DNA of 64,000 nucleotides from Flavobacterium xanthum (lineage in GTDB: Bacteria; Bacteroidota; Bacteroidia; Flavobacteriales; Flavobacteriaceae), in the NCBI RefSeq assembly GCF_900142695.1, contig NZ_FRBU01000015.1, forward strand, positions 18,484 to 82,483. The letters run 5' to 3'. The position numbers and the translations under genes were made by a program. Of the stretch, positions 35,946 to 44,381 are shown in pieces (the stretch's first letter is position 1; each line of letters begins with the position of its first letter). The notes under the pieces were generated by a model that saw only the letters and a list, made by a program, of their open reading frames with translations, searched no databases and was not told where the DNA came from.

Positions 35946-35973
35946 TGTATATTTCTATTTTTTAATAAGTCAA

Positions 35974-36396
35974 TTAGTTGTTTGAAACGGTTAGCGTAAC
36001 TAACATATTTCCTCTCGTCGCATTAGAATAAGGACACACTTGATGCGCTTTTTCTATTAAATCTTGCGCTACGTCTAGTGTTACTCCGGGAATAATTGCA
36101 TGCAAAGCGGCTTCCAAACCAAAACCTCCTGCGTCATTTTGTCCAATGCTTACACTTGCGGTTACGGTTGTTTCACCGGTTTGGATGTTTTCTTTTTTTA
36201 TTACCAAGTTCAAGGCGCTATCAAAACAAGCCGAATAACCTGCAGCGAAAAGCATTTCTGGGTTGGCATAATCATCATTGGCTCCGCCTAACGCTTTTGG
36301 ATATCGTACTTCTAATGCTACAATTCCGTTTTCGCTTTTTACTTGTCCGTTTCTACCGCCTGTTGCAGTAGCTTGTGTGGTATACAATGTTTTCAT
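35974..36396 (-). CDS. ohr: Organic hydroperoxide resistance protein (OsmC/Ohr)
   Basis: A 140-residue peroxidase that reduces organic hydroperoxides through a reactive cysteine pair: Cys57 in AAGYSACFDSAL and Cys121 in HQVCPYSNATRGN. The start YTTQATATGGRNGQVKS is typical of Ohr rather than OsmC. Reducing power normally comes from lipoylated proteins. Its start is 2 bp after the ohrR stop, so the two are translated from one transcript. Confidence 0.95.
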   Translation of the reverse strand: MKTLYTTQATATGGRNGQVKSENGIVALEVRYPKALGGANDDYANPEMLFAAGYSACFDSALNLVIKKENIQTGETTVTASVSIGQNDAGGFGLEAALHAIIPGVTLDVAQDLIEKAHQVCPYSNATRGNMLVTLTVSNN

Positions 36397-36398
36397 CT

Positions 36399-36818
36399 TT
36401 ATTTTTTTGCTATTTTAGTAATTATGTTTTTTAATAGTAACAAATCCTCCGCAGAAACATTCATAGCTTCCATTAACTGTTGCGGAATACAAGCTGCTTT
36501 TTCTTTTAGTGCTACCCCTTTTTCAGTCAATGAAATGTTGACGATTCTTTCATCAACAGTGCTTCTGATTCGGGTTACAAACGCCTTTGTTTCCATTCGT
36601 TTTAATAATGGCGTGAGCGTTCCACTATCTAATTTTAGTTTGTCACCAAGCTGATTAACGGTTTGCTCTTTGTATTCCCATAAAACAAGCATCACTAAAT
36701 ACTGCGGATAAGTCAACTCAAGCGCCTCCAACAATGGACGGTATTGATTGATGATCTCCTTTGCGAAGGCGTAAACGGGAAAACAAACTTGCTCGCTGAT
36801 GTGTAGTTGGTCTTTCAT
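36399..36818 (-). CDS. ohrR: MarR family peroxide sensor OhrR
   Basis: A 139-residue winged-helix repressor. The N-terminal motif SEQVCFPVYAFAKEI carries the single sensing cysteine (Cys12) characteristic of OhrR, and the DNA-binding part is VNQLGDKLKLDSGTLTPLLKR followed by the wing (TRIRSTVDERIVNISLT). Oxidation of the cysteine by organic peroxides releases DNA and induces ohr. A start at 36839 is also open but lies on the -7 box at 36837-36844, so ATG 36818 is chosen. An OhrR-like operator covers its promoter. Confidence 0.93.
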   Translation of the reverse strand: MKDQLHISEQVCFPVYAFAKEIINQYRPLLEALELTYPQYLVMLVLWEYKEQTVNQLGDKLKLDSGTLTPLLKRMETKAFVTRIRSTVDERIVNISLTEKGVALKEKAACIPQQLMEAMNVSAEDLLLLKNIITKIAKK

Positions 36819-36836
36819 GGTTTGTTTATTATGGTA

Positions 36837-36866
36837 CAAAGATAGTTTTAATTATATTGTGTACAA
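36837..36866 (-). promoter_or_regulatory. ohrR-ohr promoter
   Basis: On the minus strand TTG (36866-36864), 19 bp, TATCTTTG (36844-36837), a full consensus promoter. It predicts about 14 nt of leader before ATG 36818. Confidence 0.75.
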
Positions 36867-36881
36867 TTTAATTGATTACAA
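36862..36881. promoter_or_regulatory. Predicted OhrR operator
   Basis: TACAATTTAATTGAT (36862-36876) is very close to the Bacillus OhrR operator core TACAATTAAATTGTA, and a second imperfect repeat (ATTGATTACAAT, 36871-36882) overlaps it. It covers the -33 TTG, so bound OhrR would block the promoter. Confidence 0.6.
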
Positions 36882-36900
36882 TTAATATAAATTTAACTCG

Positions 36901-37265
36901 TGATGGTTTTTATTTCATGGCTATTTTTTCAACATATAAGACAGGTAAGCTTTTTTTTTCGGAAAGATTCACTGATAAAAAATAAGATTCACTAAGCTGC
37001 TATTTAAACATATAAGGCATATAAGTGCATGTAAGTTTTAAACTCAGACAAATACAGCAACGGTTGTCGTTCCAAAGGAATCGCTACTAATTGAGTTTGG
37101 TTTCTTTTAAACATTTAAGACATGTAAGTTTTTCTTTCGTAAAGTCTCAGAGAGAAAGAAATAAGATTTACGAATCTGGTTTTTAACATATAAGTCATGT
37201 AAGTAAGTATCAGTTTTAAGCTTAAACAAATGAAGCAACGTTTATCATTCCTGATGAATCGATGG
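36901..37265. repeat. Diverged tandem of two about 178-bp units with CATATAAG motifs
   Basis: Each unit has an ACATATAAGACAGGTAAG-like motif (36932, 37110), an ATAAGATT box (36982, 37161), a second CATATAAG motif (37008, 37185), and ACAAAT-AGCAACG (37046-37060, 37226-37240) ending in GAATCG. The first unit has three CATATAAG-type copies in a row at 37008-37036 with 9-10-bp spacing. Confidence 0.65.
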
Positions 37266-37328
37266 CAGTGCCTCTCCTTAAAAATAGAGTCCTTATATCC
37301 AAAAGTTCTTTCGAGTTCTAAACGTTTT

Positions 37329-37472
37329 TAGCCTTGATAGCAGTGGAAAGCCTTTGCGAGGTGAAAACCATTTTTTTCTGGTTAAGGCAGAGCGACCGCA
37401 GGAAGCTCCTGCCCTAACCTAGAAAAAAGGTTTGAACCTGCAAAGCTTGAAACGGATAGCGAGAATAGCTAC
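37329..37472 (+). repeat. Dispersed hairpin element, copy D (long hairpin)
   Basis: Left box TAGCCTTGATAGCAGTGG (37329-37346), then arms of about 40 bp (37350-37390 against 37409-37446) that pair with few mismatches, a loop with its own small hairpin GCAGGAAGCTCCTGC, and the right box AAACGGATAGCGAGAATAGC (37450-37470). It shares outer boxes with copies C and E, not the inner stem. Confidence 0.75.
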
Positions 37473-37572
37473 TAAGGAAAAAATATTTCATGGTAGCTGA
37501 AATGACATACGTTATTTTGACTCTATTGCTATTGCCAATACCTAATTTTTTGATCCTTTGTGATTTTCTATT

Positions 37573-37602
37573 TTGCAAACAAAAAACTATCTTCGTACTT
37601 TG
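37573..37602 (+). promoter_or_regulatory. recG promoter
   Basis: TTG (37573-37575), 20 bp, TACTTTG (37596-37602), one base short of TAnnTTTG, the same variant as in the RecD-like helicase promoter. Leader of about 60 nt. Confidence 0.5.
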
Positions 37603-37665
37603 CAAGAAAGAAGAATTTTGACTTTAAAGGTGTGGTTCTTTTTGCAGTTTTCCAAATAATTTAAA

Positions 37666-39777
37666 ATGTCTGTTAACAACCTCCTCCTTACTCCTATAGA
37701 ATATTTAAAAGGCGTTGGTCCCAATCGGGGCGAATTGCTGCGTAAAGAATTGGGAATTTACAAGTATGTGGATTTAGTGAATTTTTTCCCCAACAGATAC
37801 ATTGACCGAACGCGGTATTACAAGATTAACGAACTGCAAAACAACAGTGCCGAGGTTCAAATAATCGGTAAAATCATCAACATTAAAACGGTTGAATTTG
37901 GCAGAAATCAAAAGCGTTTGGTCGCAACTTTTGTGGATGATACGGGTCAAATGGAACTCGTTTGGTTTCAAGGTCACAAATGGATTCGAGAGAGCTTAAA
38001 GCTCAATGAAATTTGTGTGATTTTTGGGAAATGCACCTCTTTTGGAAGTACATTCAATATGGCGCATCCGGAAATTGAGTTGATGAGCGAGCATGAAAAA
38101 AGCTTGCGTTCCGCCATGCAACCGGTATATCCTTCGACAGAAACCTTGACGAATCGAGGGATTTCAAATCGAGTGATTAATAAAATGATGCAGCAATTGT
38201 TTCTTGAAACACAAGCGTTGTTTACGGAAACATTACCGGATTATTTAATCAACGAGTTGAAACTGATTCCTAAAAAAGCGGCTTTATTCAATATTCATTT
38301 TCCAAAAAGCACCGAAGTTTTGGCGAAAGCTAAATTCCGATTAATATTTGAAGAATTGTTCTTTATTCAGTTGCAATTAATCACAAAAAATCTCATTAGG
38401 AAACACAAAATAAAAGGACACCCATTTTCTATTGTCGGTAACTATTTTAATGATTTTTACCAAAATCACTTGCCTTTTCAGTTGACCAATGCTCAAAAAA
38501 GAGTAATCAAAGAAATACGAACGGACATGGGAAGCAACGCCCAAATGAACCGTTTGCTGCAGGGTGACGTAGGTTCCGGAAAAACCATTGTGGCTTTTAT
38601 GAGCATGCTTTTGGCACTTGATAATGGATTTCAGGCGTGCTTGATGGCGCCCACGGAAATCTTGGCAAATCAGCATTTTATTGGCTTATCAGAATTAGCC
38701 GAGACTTTAAATATAAATATCCGAATCCTAACGGGTTCTACTAAAATAGCACAACGCCGAATTATCCATGAAGAATTGGAAAACGGTACGTTACATATCC
38801 TTATCGGAACGCATGCTTTACTAGAAGATAAAGTAAAATTCAAGAATTTAGGACTAGCCGTAATTGATGAGCAACACCGTTTTGGCGTAGAACAACGCTC
38901 TAAATTGTGGAAGAAAAATGTGATTCCGCCACACGTTTTGGTAATGACCGCCACGCCTATTCCACGAACATTAGCAATGAGTTTGTATGGCGATTTAGAC
39001 ATTTCAGTAATCGATGAATTGCCTCCAGGACGTAAACCAATTCAGACCGTACATCGTTTTGACAGTAACAGATTAAAAGTTTGGAAATTCCTTCGGGACG
39101 AAATTGCTTTGGGACGCCAAATTTATATTGTATATCCGTTAATTCAGGAATCAGAAAAAATGGATTTCAAAGATTTGATGGACGGTTATGAAAGTGTTTC
39201 CAGAGATTTTCCATTGCCACACTATTCGATTTCTATTCTCCACGGTAAAATGAAACCAGCAGAAAAAGATGCCGAAATGAAACGTTTTTCGGAGGGAAAA
39301 ACCAATATTATGGTAGCCACCACCGTAATTGAAGTCGGAGTCAATGTTCCTAACGCCAGTGTGATGATTATTGAAAGTGCGGAACGTTTTGGGTTATCGC
39401 AACTGCATCAGCTTCGAGGTCGTGTGGGTCGTGGTGCAGAACAAAGTTATTGCATCCTGATGACGAGTCATAAATTGAGTTCCGACAGTAAAACCCGGAT
39501 GGAAACCATGGTACAAACCAATGATGGTTTCGAAATTGCTGAAGTCGACTTAAAACTTAGAGGTCCCGGTGATTTAATGGGAACGCAGCAAAGTGGGGTG
39601 CTAAACCTTCAAATTGCCGATTTGGTTCGCGATAGAGATACTTTGGCGCTAGCCAGAAATTATGCTTTAAAATTACTCAAGGAAGATGCAGGAATGCAAA
39701 AACCAGAGCATGCCGCTTTAAGAGTTGTTTTCATCGAAATGACTAAAAAGAAAAATATTTGGAATTATATTAGTTAA
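37666..39777 (+). CDS. recG: ATP-dependent DNA helicase RecG
   Basis: A 703-residue branch-migration helicase for stalled forks and Holliday junctions. The N-terminal wedge (OB) domain contains KGVGPNRGELLRKELGI and VEFGRNQKRLVATFVDDTG; the helicase has Walker A QGDVGSGKTIVAF (about 298-310), DEQH (about 401), VMTATPIPRTLAMSLYGD, ATTVIEVGVNVPNASVMII and the motif QLRGRVGRG, and it ends with the RecG-specific LKLRGPGDLMGTQQSG segment. All motifs are present and length is normal. Confidence 0.97.
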   Translation: MSVNNLLLTPIEYLKGVGPNRGELLRKELGIYKYVDLVNFFPNRYIDRTRYYKINELQNNSAEVQIIGKIINIKTVEFGRNQKRLVATFVDDTGQMELVWFQGHKWIRESLKLNEICVIFGKCTSFGSTFNMAHPEIELMSEHEKSLRSAMQPVYPSTETLTNRGISNRVINKMMQQLFLETQALFTETLPDYLINELKLIPKKAALFNIHFPKSTEVLAKAKFRLIFEELFFIQLQLITKNLIRKHKIKGHPFSIVGNYFNDFYQNHLPFQLTNAQKRVIKEIRTDMGSNAQMNRLLQGDVGSGKTIVAFMSMLLALDNGFQACLMAPTEILANQHFIGLSELAETLNINIRILTGSTKIAQRRIIHEELENGTLHILIGTHALLEDKVKFKNLGLAVIDEQHRFGVEQRSKLWKKNVIPPHVLVMTATPIPRTLAMSLYGDLDISVIDELPPGRKPIQTVHRFDSNRLKVWKFLRDEIALGRQIYIVYPLIQESEKMDFKDLMDGYESVSRDFPLPHYSISILHGKMKPAEKDAEMKRFSEGKTNIMVATTVIEVGVNVPNASVMIIESAERFGLSQLHQLRGRVGRGAEQSYCILMTSHKLSSDSKTRMETMVQTNDGFEIAEVDLKLRGPGDLMGTQQSGVLNLQIADLVRDRDTLALARNYALKLLKEDAGMQKPEHAALRVVFIEMTKKKNIWNYIS

Positions 39778-40088
39778 TTTTCGTCTGGCAACTATTTTTT
39801 TAAAATATATGGTTTGGCTTGGACGAATTGATACGTTTATTTGATTTCATTTTTACAATAAGTCCTTTTGGAAAAACTATTTTTCAATTGTTGATTAAAC
39901 TAATGCTATTTTATGGAGTCCTATGGTCAATGATTTTATTGTTTTGCATCAAATTACCTATAGAAATTAAATATTTGTATGTACAAACGTTAAATAAAAA
40001 TCAACATGATCACAAATATCGTTTCTAAAACCTAAATTTGTTTTTTAACTATATATACTGAAACCTAATCCTACTTTATATTACACTT
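39778..40088. other. Intergenic region between recG and the efflux operon
   Basis: 311 bp. A 69-codon frame at 39819-40028 begins with TTG and is merely hydrophobic; I do not accept it as a gene. A -7 box TAAATTTG at 40033-40040 serves the efflux operon. Nothing else is seen. Confidence 0.5.
40033..40040 (+). promoter_or_regulatory. Promoter -7 box of the RND efflux operon
   Basis: TAAATTTG, 48 bp upstream of ATG 40089. The -33 position has no TTG, which may indicate that an activator is needed. Confidence 0.45.
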
Positions 40089-41147
40089 ATGAAAATTAAA
40101 TACTTAGTTTATGCCTTTTTAACTATTGGAATCATTGGCTTTATTGGTTACAGAATAACAGAAAATAAAAGTGGCGAAGGAGATGCTAAAGATTCCAAAG
40201 GAAAAGGCAAATCCATGAGCGTAAACGGAATTGTGGCAACACCGGCAACTTTTGACAATAATTTATCCCTTTCTGGTTCTATTGAAGCGAATGAACAAGT
40301 TGAAATCCGAAGCGAAGTTTCTGGAATTGTTGAAGGTATTTATTTTAAGGAAGGAAGCAACGTGAGTAAAGGACAAGTACTTTTTAAGGTAAATGATCTA
40401 GAGTTAAGAGCGCAGTTGAGACAAACTTCTACTAGAGAAGGACTAGCCTCGGAAAACGAAAGAAGAGCCAAACTGCTCTTGCAAAAAGAAGCCATCAGTC
40501 AAGAAGAGTACGATTTAGCAAGAGCGGACTTAAAATCGGCACAAGCTCAAAGCCAATTGATAAAGGCGCAAATTGCAAAAACATCTGTTAGAGCACCATT
40601 CTCTGGTAGAATTGGATTGCGTTCTATTTCACCTGGGACTTATATTACACCTGCGATATTGGTAGCAAAATTAGTAAATACTGGAAAACTAAAAATCACT
40701 TTTTCGATACCTGAAAAATATGCGAGCCAAGTAAAAACGAATACGACACTCACCTTTAAAGTGGCAGGTTCTGATGAAAAATTTAGCGCTACAGTGTACG
40801 CTATTGAACCAGAAGTAGCCATCGCAACAAGAACATTACAAGTTCGTGCTATTGCAGATAATAAAACAGGTAAATTATTACCAGGAACTTTTGCAGATGT
40901 CGAATTGCCTTTGGACATTATAAAAGATGCTATAGTAGTTCCTACTGAAGCCATTATCCCGATACAAAACGGTAAAAAAGTTTTCATTTCCTCAAATGGT
41001 CAAGCCAAAGAAGTAATGATAGAAACGGCAACGAGAACAGATGCTACCATCTTGGTTCTTTCTGGTTTAAAAGCAGGCGACACAGTAATTACCAGCGGTG
41101 TCATGTCCTTAAAAAACGAAACTCCAGTGACTGTTACAATTAAATAG
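40089..41147 (+). CDS. Efflux RND transporter periplasmic adaptor subunit
   Basis: A 352-residue membrane fusion protein. It begins with a membrane anchor (YLVYAFLTIGIIGFIGY), followed by a lipoyl half (SGIVEGIYFKEGSNVSKGQVLF), a short alpha-helical hairpin (about 100-165), the second lipoyl half (VRAPFSGRIGLRSISPGTYI), a beta-barrel and a membrane-proximal domain. It links the inner-membrane pump to the outer-membrane channel. It is the first gene of a three-gene operon with the RND pump and TolC protein. Confidence 0.93.
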   Translation: MKIKYLVYAFLTIGIIGFIGYRITENKSGEGDAKDSKGKGKSMSVNGIVATPATFDNNLSLSGSIEANEQVEIRSEVSGIVEGIYFKEGSNVSKGQVLFKVNDLELRAQLRQTSTREGLASENERRAKLLLQKEAISQEEYDLARADLKSAQAQSQLIKAQIAKTSVRAPFSGRIGLRSISPGTYITPAILVAKLVNTGKLKITFSIPEKYASQVKTNTTLTFKVAGSDEKFSATVYAIEPEVAIATRTLQVRAIADNKTGKLLPGTFADVELPLDIIKDAIVVPTEAIIPIQNGKKVFISSNGQAKEVMIETATRTDATILVLSGLKAGDTVITSGVMSLKNETPVTVTIK

Positions 41148-41215
41148 ATTGAGATATTGAGTTCCTGCAAAGCAATTTAAAGTCTAACATCAGCAATTAA
41201 AAATCTAAAATCTAA

Positions 41216-44200
41216 ATGAGTTTATCCACAACAAGTATTAGAAGACCTGTATTTACCATAGTAATCAATTTAGCCATCGTTTTGTTTGGTTTAATTGGAT
41301 ACACCTTTCTTGGCGTTCGAGAGTTTCCATCAATTGATCCTGCGCAAGTTTCCATTCGTACCAATTATACTGGTGCAAATGCGGATATAATCGAATCCCA
41401 AATTACGGAACCGCTTGAGAAAGCGATCAATTCCATTGACGGAATCAGAAATGTGACCTCTTCCAGCGCACAAGGAAGCAGCAACATTACGATTGAATTT
41501 AATTTGGATAAAAATTTGGAGGATGCAGCTAACGATGTCCGCGACAAAGTATCACAAGCCGTTAGAAACCTTCCACAAGATATTGATTCTCCTCCAGTAG
41601 TTTCGAAAGCGGATGCCAATGGCGATGCCATTATTTCGATGACCGTTCAAAGTGATACACGAAATGCACTAGAGCTTAGTGATTATGCTGAAAATGTCAT
41701 TTCACAAAGGCTTGAAACCATTCCTGGTGTGAGTGGTGTCCAAATTTGGGGCCAAAAAAGATATGCGATGCGGTTGTGGATTGATCCAGTAAAACTGGCT
41801 TCGTATGGCTGTACCGTTTCTGAAGTACGAGATGCATTAAACAAGCAAAATGTTGAATTACCGTCCGGAAAACTAACCGGTGATAATACCGAATTAACGG
41901 TAAAAACAGTGGGAAACCTTTCTACTGCTGCCGAATTTAATAATATTATAATTCGTTCTGAAGGGGAAAAAGTAGTACGTTTTAGTGATGTAGGAACCGC
42001 AATTCTTGGACCTGAAAATACAGAAACTAAAATGACACAATCTGGAGCACCGTTAGTGGGTGTTGCAATTGTGCCACTACCAGGGGCCAATTATTTAGAT
42101 ATTTCGACTGCTTTTTATAAAGAATTTGAAAAATTAAAAAAGGATTTACCAAAAGACATCAAGCTAAATATTGCTATTGACAATACGATTTTTGTAAAAA
42201 AATCAGTTATTGAAGTGGCTGAGACCTTAGGGATTTCCATTATTTTGGTAATCTTGATTATCTATTTATTCTTTAGGGATTGGGCTATTGCGTTTAGACC
42301 TCTAATTGATATTCCAGTTTCATTGATTGCTACGTTCTTCATCATGTGGCTTTTTGGTTTTTCCATTAATGTATTGACATTATTAGCCATTGTTCTGGCA
42401 ACAGGATTAGTGGTTGATGATGGAATTGTAGTCACCGAGAATATTTTCAAAAAAGTAGAAGAAGGCATGACGCCAATCGAGGCAGCCATCAAAGGGTCTA
42501 ACGAAATATTCTTTGCGGTAATTTCAATTTCAATCACCTTAGCAGCGGTATTTCTTCCAGTAATTTTCCTCGAAGGATTTGTCGGTCGACTGTTTCGGGA
42601 ATTTGGAGTCGTCATTGGTGCTGCCGTTTTGATTTCGGCATTTGTATCGTTGACTTTAACCCCAATGTTAAATGCCTATCTCATGAAAGGTGGCGAACAA
42701 AAGAAATCCAAATTCTACATTCGAACAGAACCTTATTTTCAAAAATTAAATAGCGGTTATGCCAGTTCCTTAAGCAGTTTTATGAAAAAAAAATGGTTAA
42801 GTTTCCCTATTCTTATTGCGTGTTTTGGGTTAATCTATTTGTTTTTTAACCTTTTGCAAAAAGAAACAGCACCGTATGATGATCGCAGTGGTTTTGTATT
42901 GCGAATGACCACACCGGAAGGATCTTCTTATGAATACACGGATCGCTTCATGCAAGATGTATCAAAATTAGTAGATGACTCTATTCCCGGAAAAAAAGTA
43001 GCGTTGGTAATTACCTCCCCTGGTTTTGGATCTTCTTCCGTTAACAGTGGTTTTATCCGCGTATCATTAGTTCAACCCAATGAAAGAACTGATTCTCAAA
43101 AAGAAATTGCAGAGAAATTAACCAAGTGGACTAAGCAATATCCCGATGCAAAAACCTCTGTCATTGAGCAACCAACTATCGCAGTAAACCGACGCGGTGG
43201 ATTACCGATTCAATATATTATTCAAGCACCCAACTTTAAAAAACTGGAAGAAAAAATTCCTCTTTTTATGGATGAGGTGAGTCAGAACCCGACCTTTGCA
43301 GTTAGTGATGTAAATTTAAAATTTAATAAACCTGAGGTTAATGTCACCATTGACAGGGAAAAAGCCGAAAGTCTTGGAATATCCGTGATTGACATTGCAC
43401 AAACATTGCAGCTTTCCTTGAGCGGACAACGCTTTGGATACTTTATGAGGAATGGAAAACAGTATCAGGTTATTGGACAATTTGACCAAAAAGACCGTTC
43501 AAAACCATTGGATTTAACCTCGATGTTTGTAAAAAACAATATGGGACAATTAATCCAAATGGATAACGTGGTGAGCATCGAAGAAAAAAGTAATCCGCCG
43601 CAACTATACCACAACAACCGTTATATGGCTGCAACGGTTTCTGCAGGTCTTGCTCCAGGCAAAAGTATCAGCGATGGAATTGATGCAATGAACGAAATAA
43701 AAGCCAAAGTTCTTGATGATACCTTTACAACTGATTTAGGGGGAGAATCCAGGGATTTTGTCGAAAGTAGTTCGAATACTGCCTTCGCATTTGGATTGGC
43801 TTTATTGCTAATATTTTTAATTTTGGCAGCACAATTTGAGAGTTTTATTGACCCTTTCATTATTATTCTGACCGTCCCAATGGCAGTTGCAGGAGCTTTA
43901 TTCTCCTTGTGGTTGTTTGACCAAACGTGGAATATTTTCAGCCAAATTGGAACTGTAATGCTTATTGGTTTGGTAACCAAAAATGGAATCCTAATTGTCG
44001 AATTTGCAAACCAACTTCGAGAACAAGGCAAACCAAAATTAGAAGCCATTTTAGAAGCTTCAGAAGCGAGATTGAGGCCGATTTTAATGACAAGTTTAGC
44101 AATTTCACTGGGTGCGTTGCCTATTGCCTTATCCTTAGGAGCTGCCTCAACCAGTAGAATTGGAATGGGAGTTGTTATTGTTGGGGGAACTATTTTCTCG

Positions 44201-44311
44201 CTTGTTTTAACTTTATTTGTAATACCAGCCATGTATTTAATGTGGTCGAAAGCTCGTAAACATTATCCTGAATTTGACCATATTGAAGAATATGAGAAAG
44301 AAGTTAAATAA
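41216..44311 (+). CDS. RND family multidrug efflux permease (HAE-1 type)
   Basis: A 1031-residue inner-membrane pump with 12 transmembrane segments and two large periplasmic loops. The start TSIRRPVFTIVINLAIVLFG is typical of AcrB/MexB relatives. The proton-relay aspartate pair is in GLVVDDGIVVTENIF (about 399-413), which marks the HAE-1 drug family rather than metal pumps. The C-terminal half repeats the motif (IGLVTKNGILIVEFAN, then RLRPILMTSLA). Probably exports hydrophobic drugs or envelope products; the substrate is not readable from sequence. Confidence 0.95.
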   Translation: MSLSTTSIRRPVFTIVINLAIVLFGLIGYTFLGVREFPSIDPAQVSIRTNYTGANADIIESQITEPLEKAINSIDGIRNVTSSSAQGSSNITIEFNLDKNLEDAANDVRDKVSQAVRNLPQDIDSPPVVSKADANGDAIISMTVQSDTRNALELSDYAENVISQRLETIPGVSGVQIWGQKRYAMRLWIDPVKLASYGCTVSEVRDALNKQNVELPSGKLTGDNTELTVKTVGNLSTAAEFNNIIIRSEGEKVVRFSDVGTAILGPENTETKMTQSGAPLVGVAIVPLPGANYLDISTAFYKEFEKLKKDLPKDIKLNIAIDNTIFVKKSVIEVAETLGISIILVILIIYLFFRDWAIAFRPLIDIPVSLIATFFIMWLFGFSINVLTLLAIVLATGLVVDDGIVVTENIFKKVEEGMTPIEAAIKGSNEIFFAVISISITLAAVFLPVIFLEGFVGRLFREFGVVIGAAVLISAFVSLTLTPMLNAYLMKGGEQKKSKFYIRTEPYFQKLNSGYASSLSSFMKKKWLSFPILIACFGLIYLFFNLLQKETAPYDDRSGFVLRMTTPEGSSYEYTDRFMQDVSKLVDDSIPGKKVALVITSPGFGSSSVNSGFIRVSLVQPNERTDSQKEIAEKLTKWTKQYPDAKTSVIEQPTIAVNRRGGLPIQYIIQAPNFKKLEEKIPLFMDEVSQNPTFAVSDVNLKFNKPEVNVTIDREKAESLGISVIDIAQTLQLSLSGQRFGYFMRNGKQYQVIGQFDQKDRSKPLDLTSMFVKNNMGQLIQMDNVVSIEEKSNPPQLYHNNRYMAATVSAGLAPGKSISDGIDAMNEIKAKVLDDTFTTDLGGESRDFVESSSNTAFAFGLALLLIFLILAAQFESFIDPFIIILTVPMAVAGALFSLWLFDQTWNIFSQIGTVMLIGLVTKNGILIVEFANQLREQGKPKLEAILEASEARLRPILMTSLAISLGALPIALSLGAASTSRIGMGVVIVGGTIFSLVLTLFVIPAMYLMWSKARKHYPEFDHIEEYEKEVK

Positions 44312-44381
44312 TATGAATGGAACCCTGATGTCTGGGATTATAAATCATTTACAATAATAATCCCAGTCAAAAAATAAAAAT

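Larger units (their letters stand above)
36819..37665. other. Large intergenic region between ohrR and recG
   Basis: 847 bp without a gene. From left to right: the ohrR promoter and operator, two diverged units of a tandem repeat (36901-37265), the hairpin element D (37329-37472), and the recG promoter (37573-37602). A 63-codon minus frame here runs through the hairpin and is not a gene. Confidence 0.7.

Noticed and set aside
36931..37200. CRISPR-like array
   Set aside because: The CATATAAG motifs are short, differ from each other and are not separated by uniform spacers; no cas genes are near.
37414..37605. 63-codon minus-strand frame upstream of recG
   Set aside because: It covers the arm of hairpin D and the recG promoter; no protein-like features.
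39819..40028. 69-codon hydrophobic frame between recG and the efflux operon
   Set aside because: Only a TTG start, no recognisable family and no promoter box in front; AT-rich DNA gives such frames by chance.
43621..44232. 203-codon minus-strand frame inside the RND gene
   Set aside because: Shadow of the RND permease, which has all its motifs on the plus strand.
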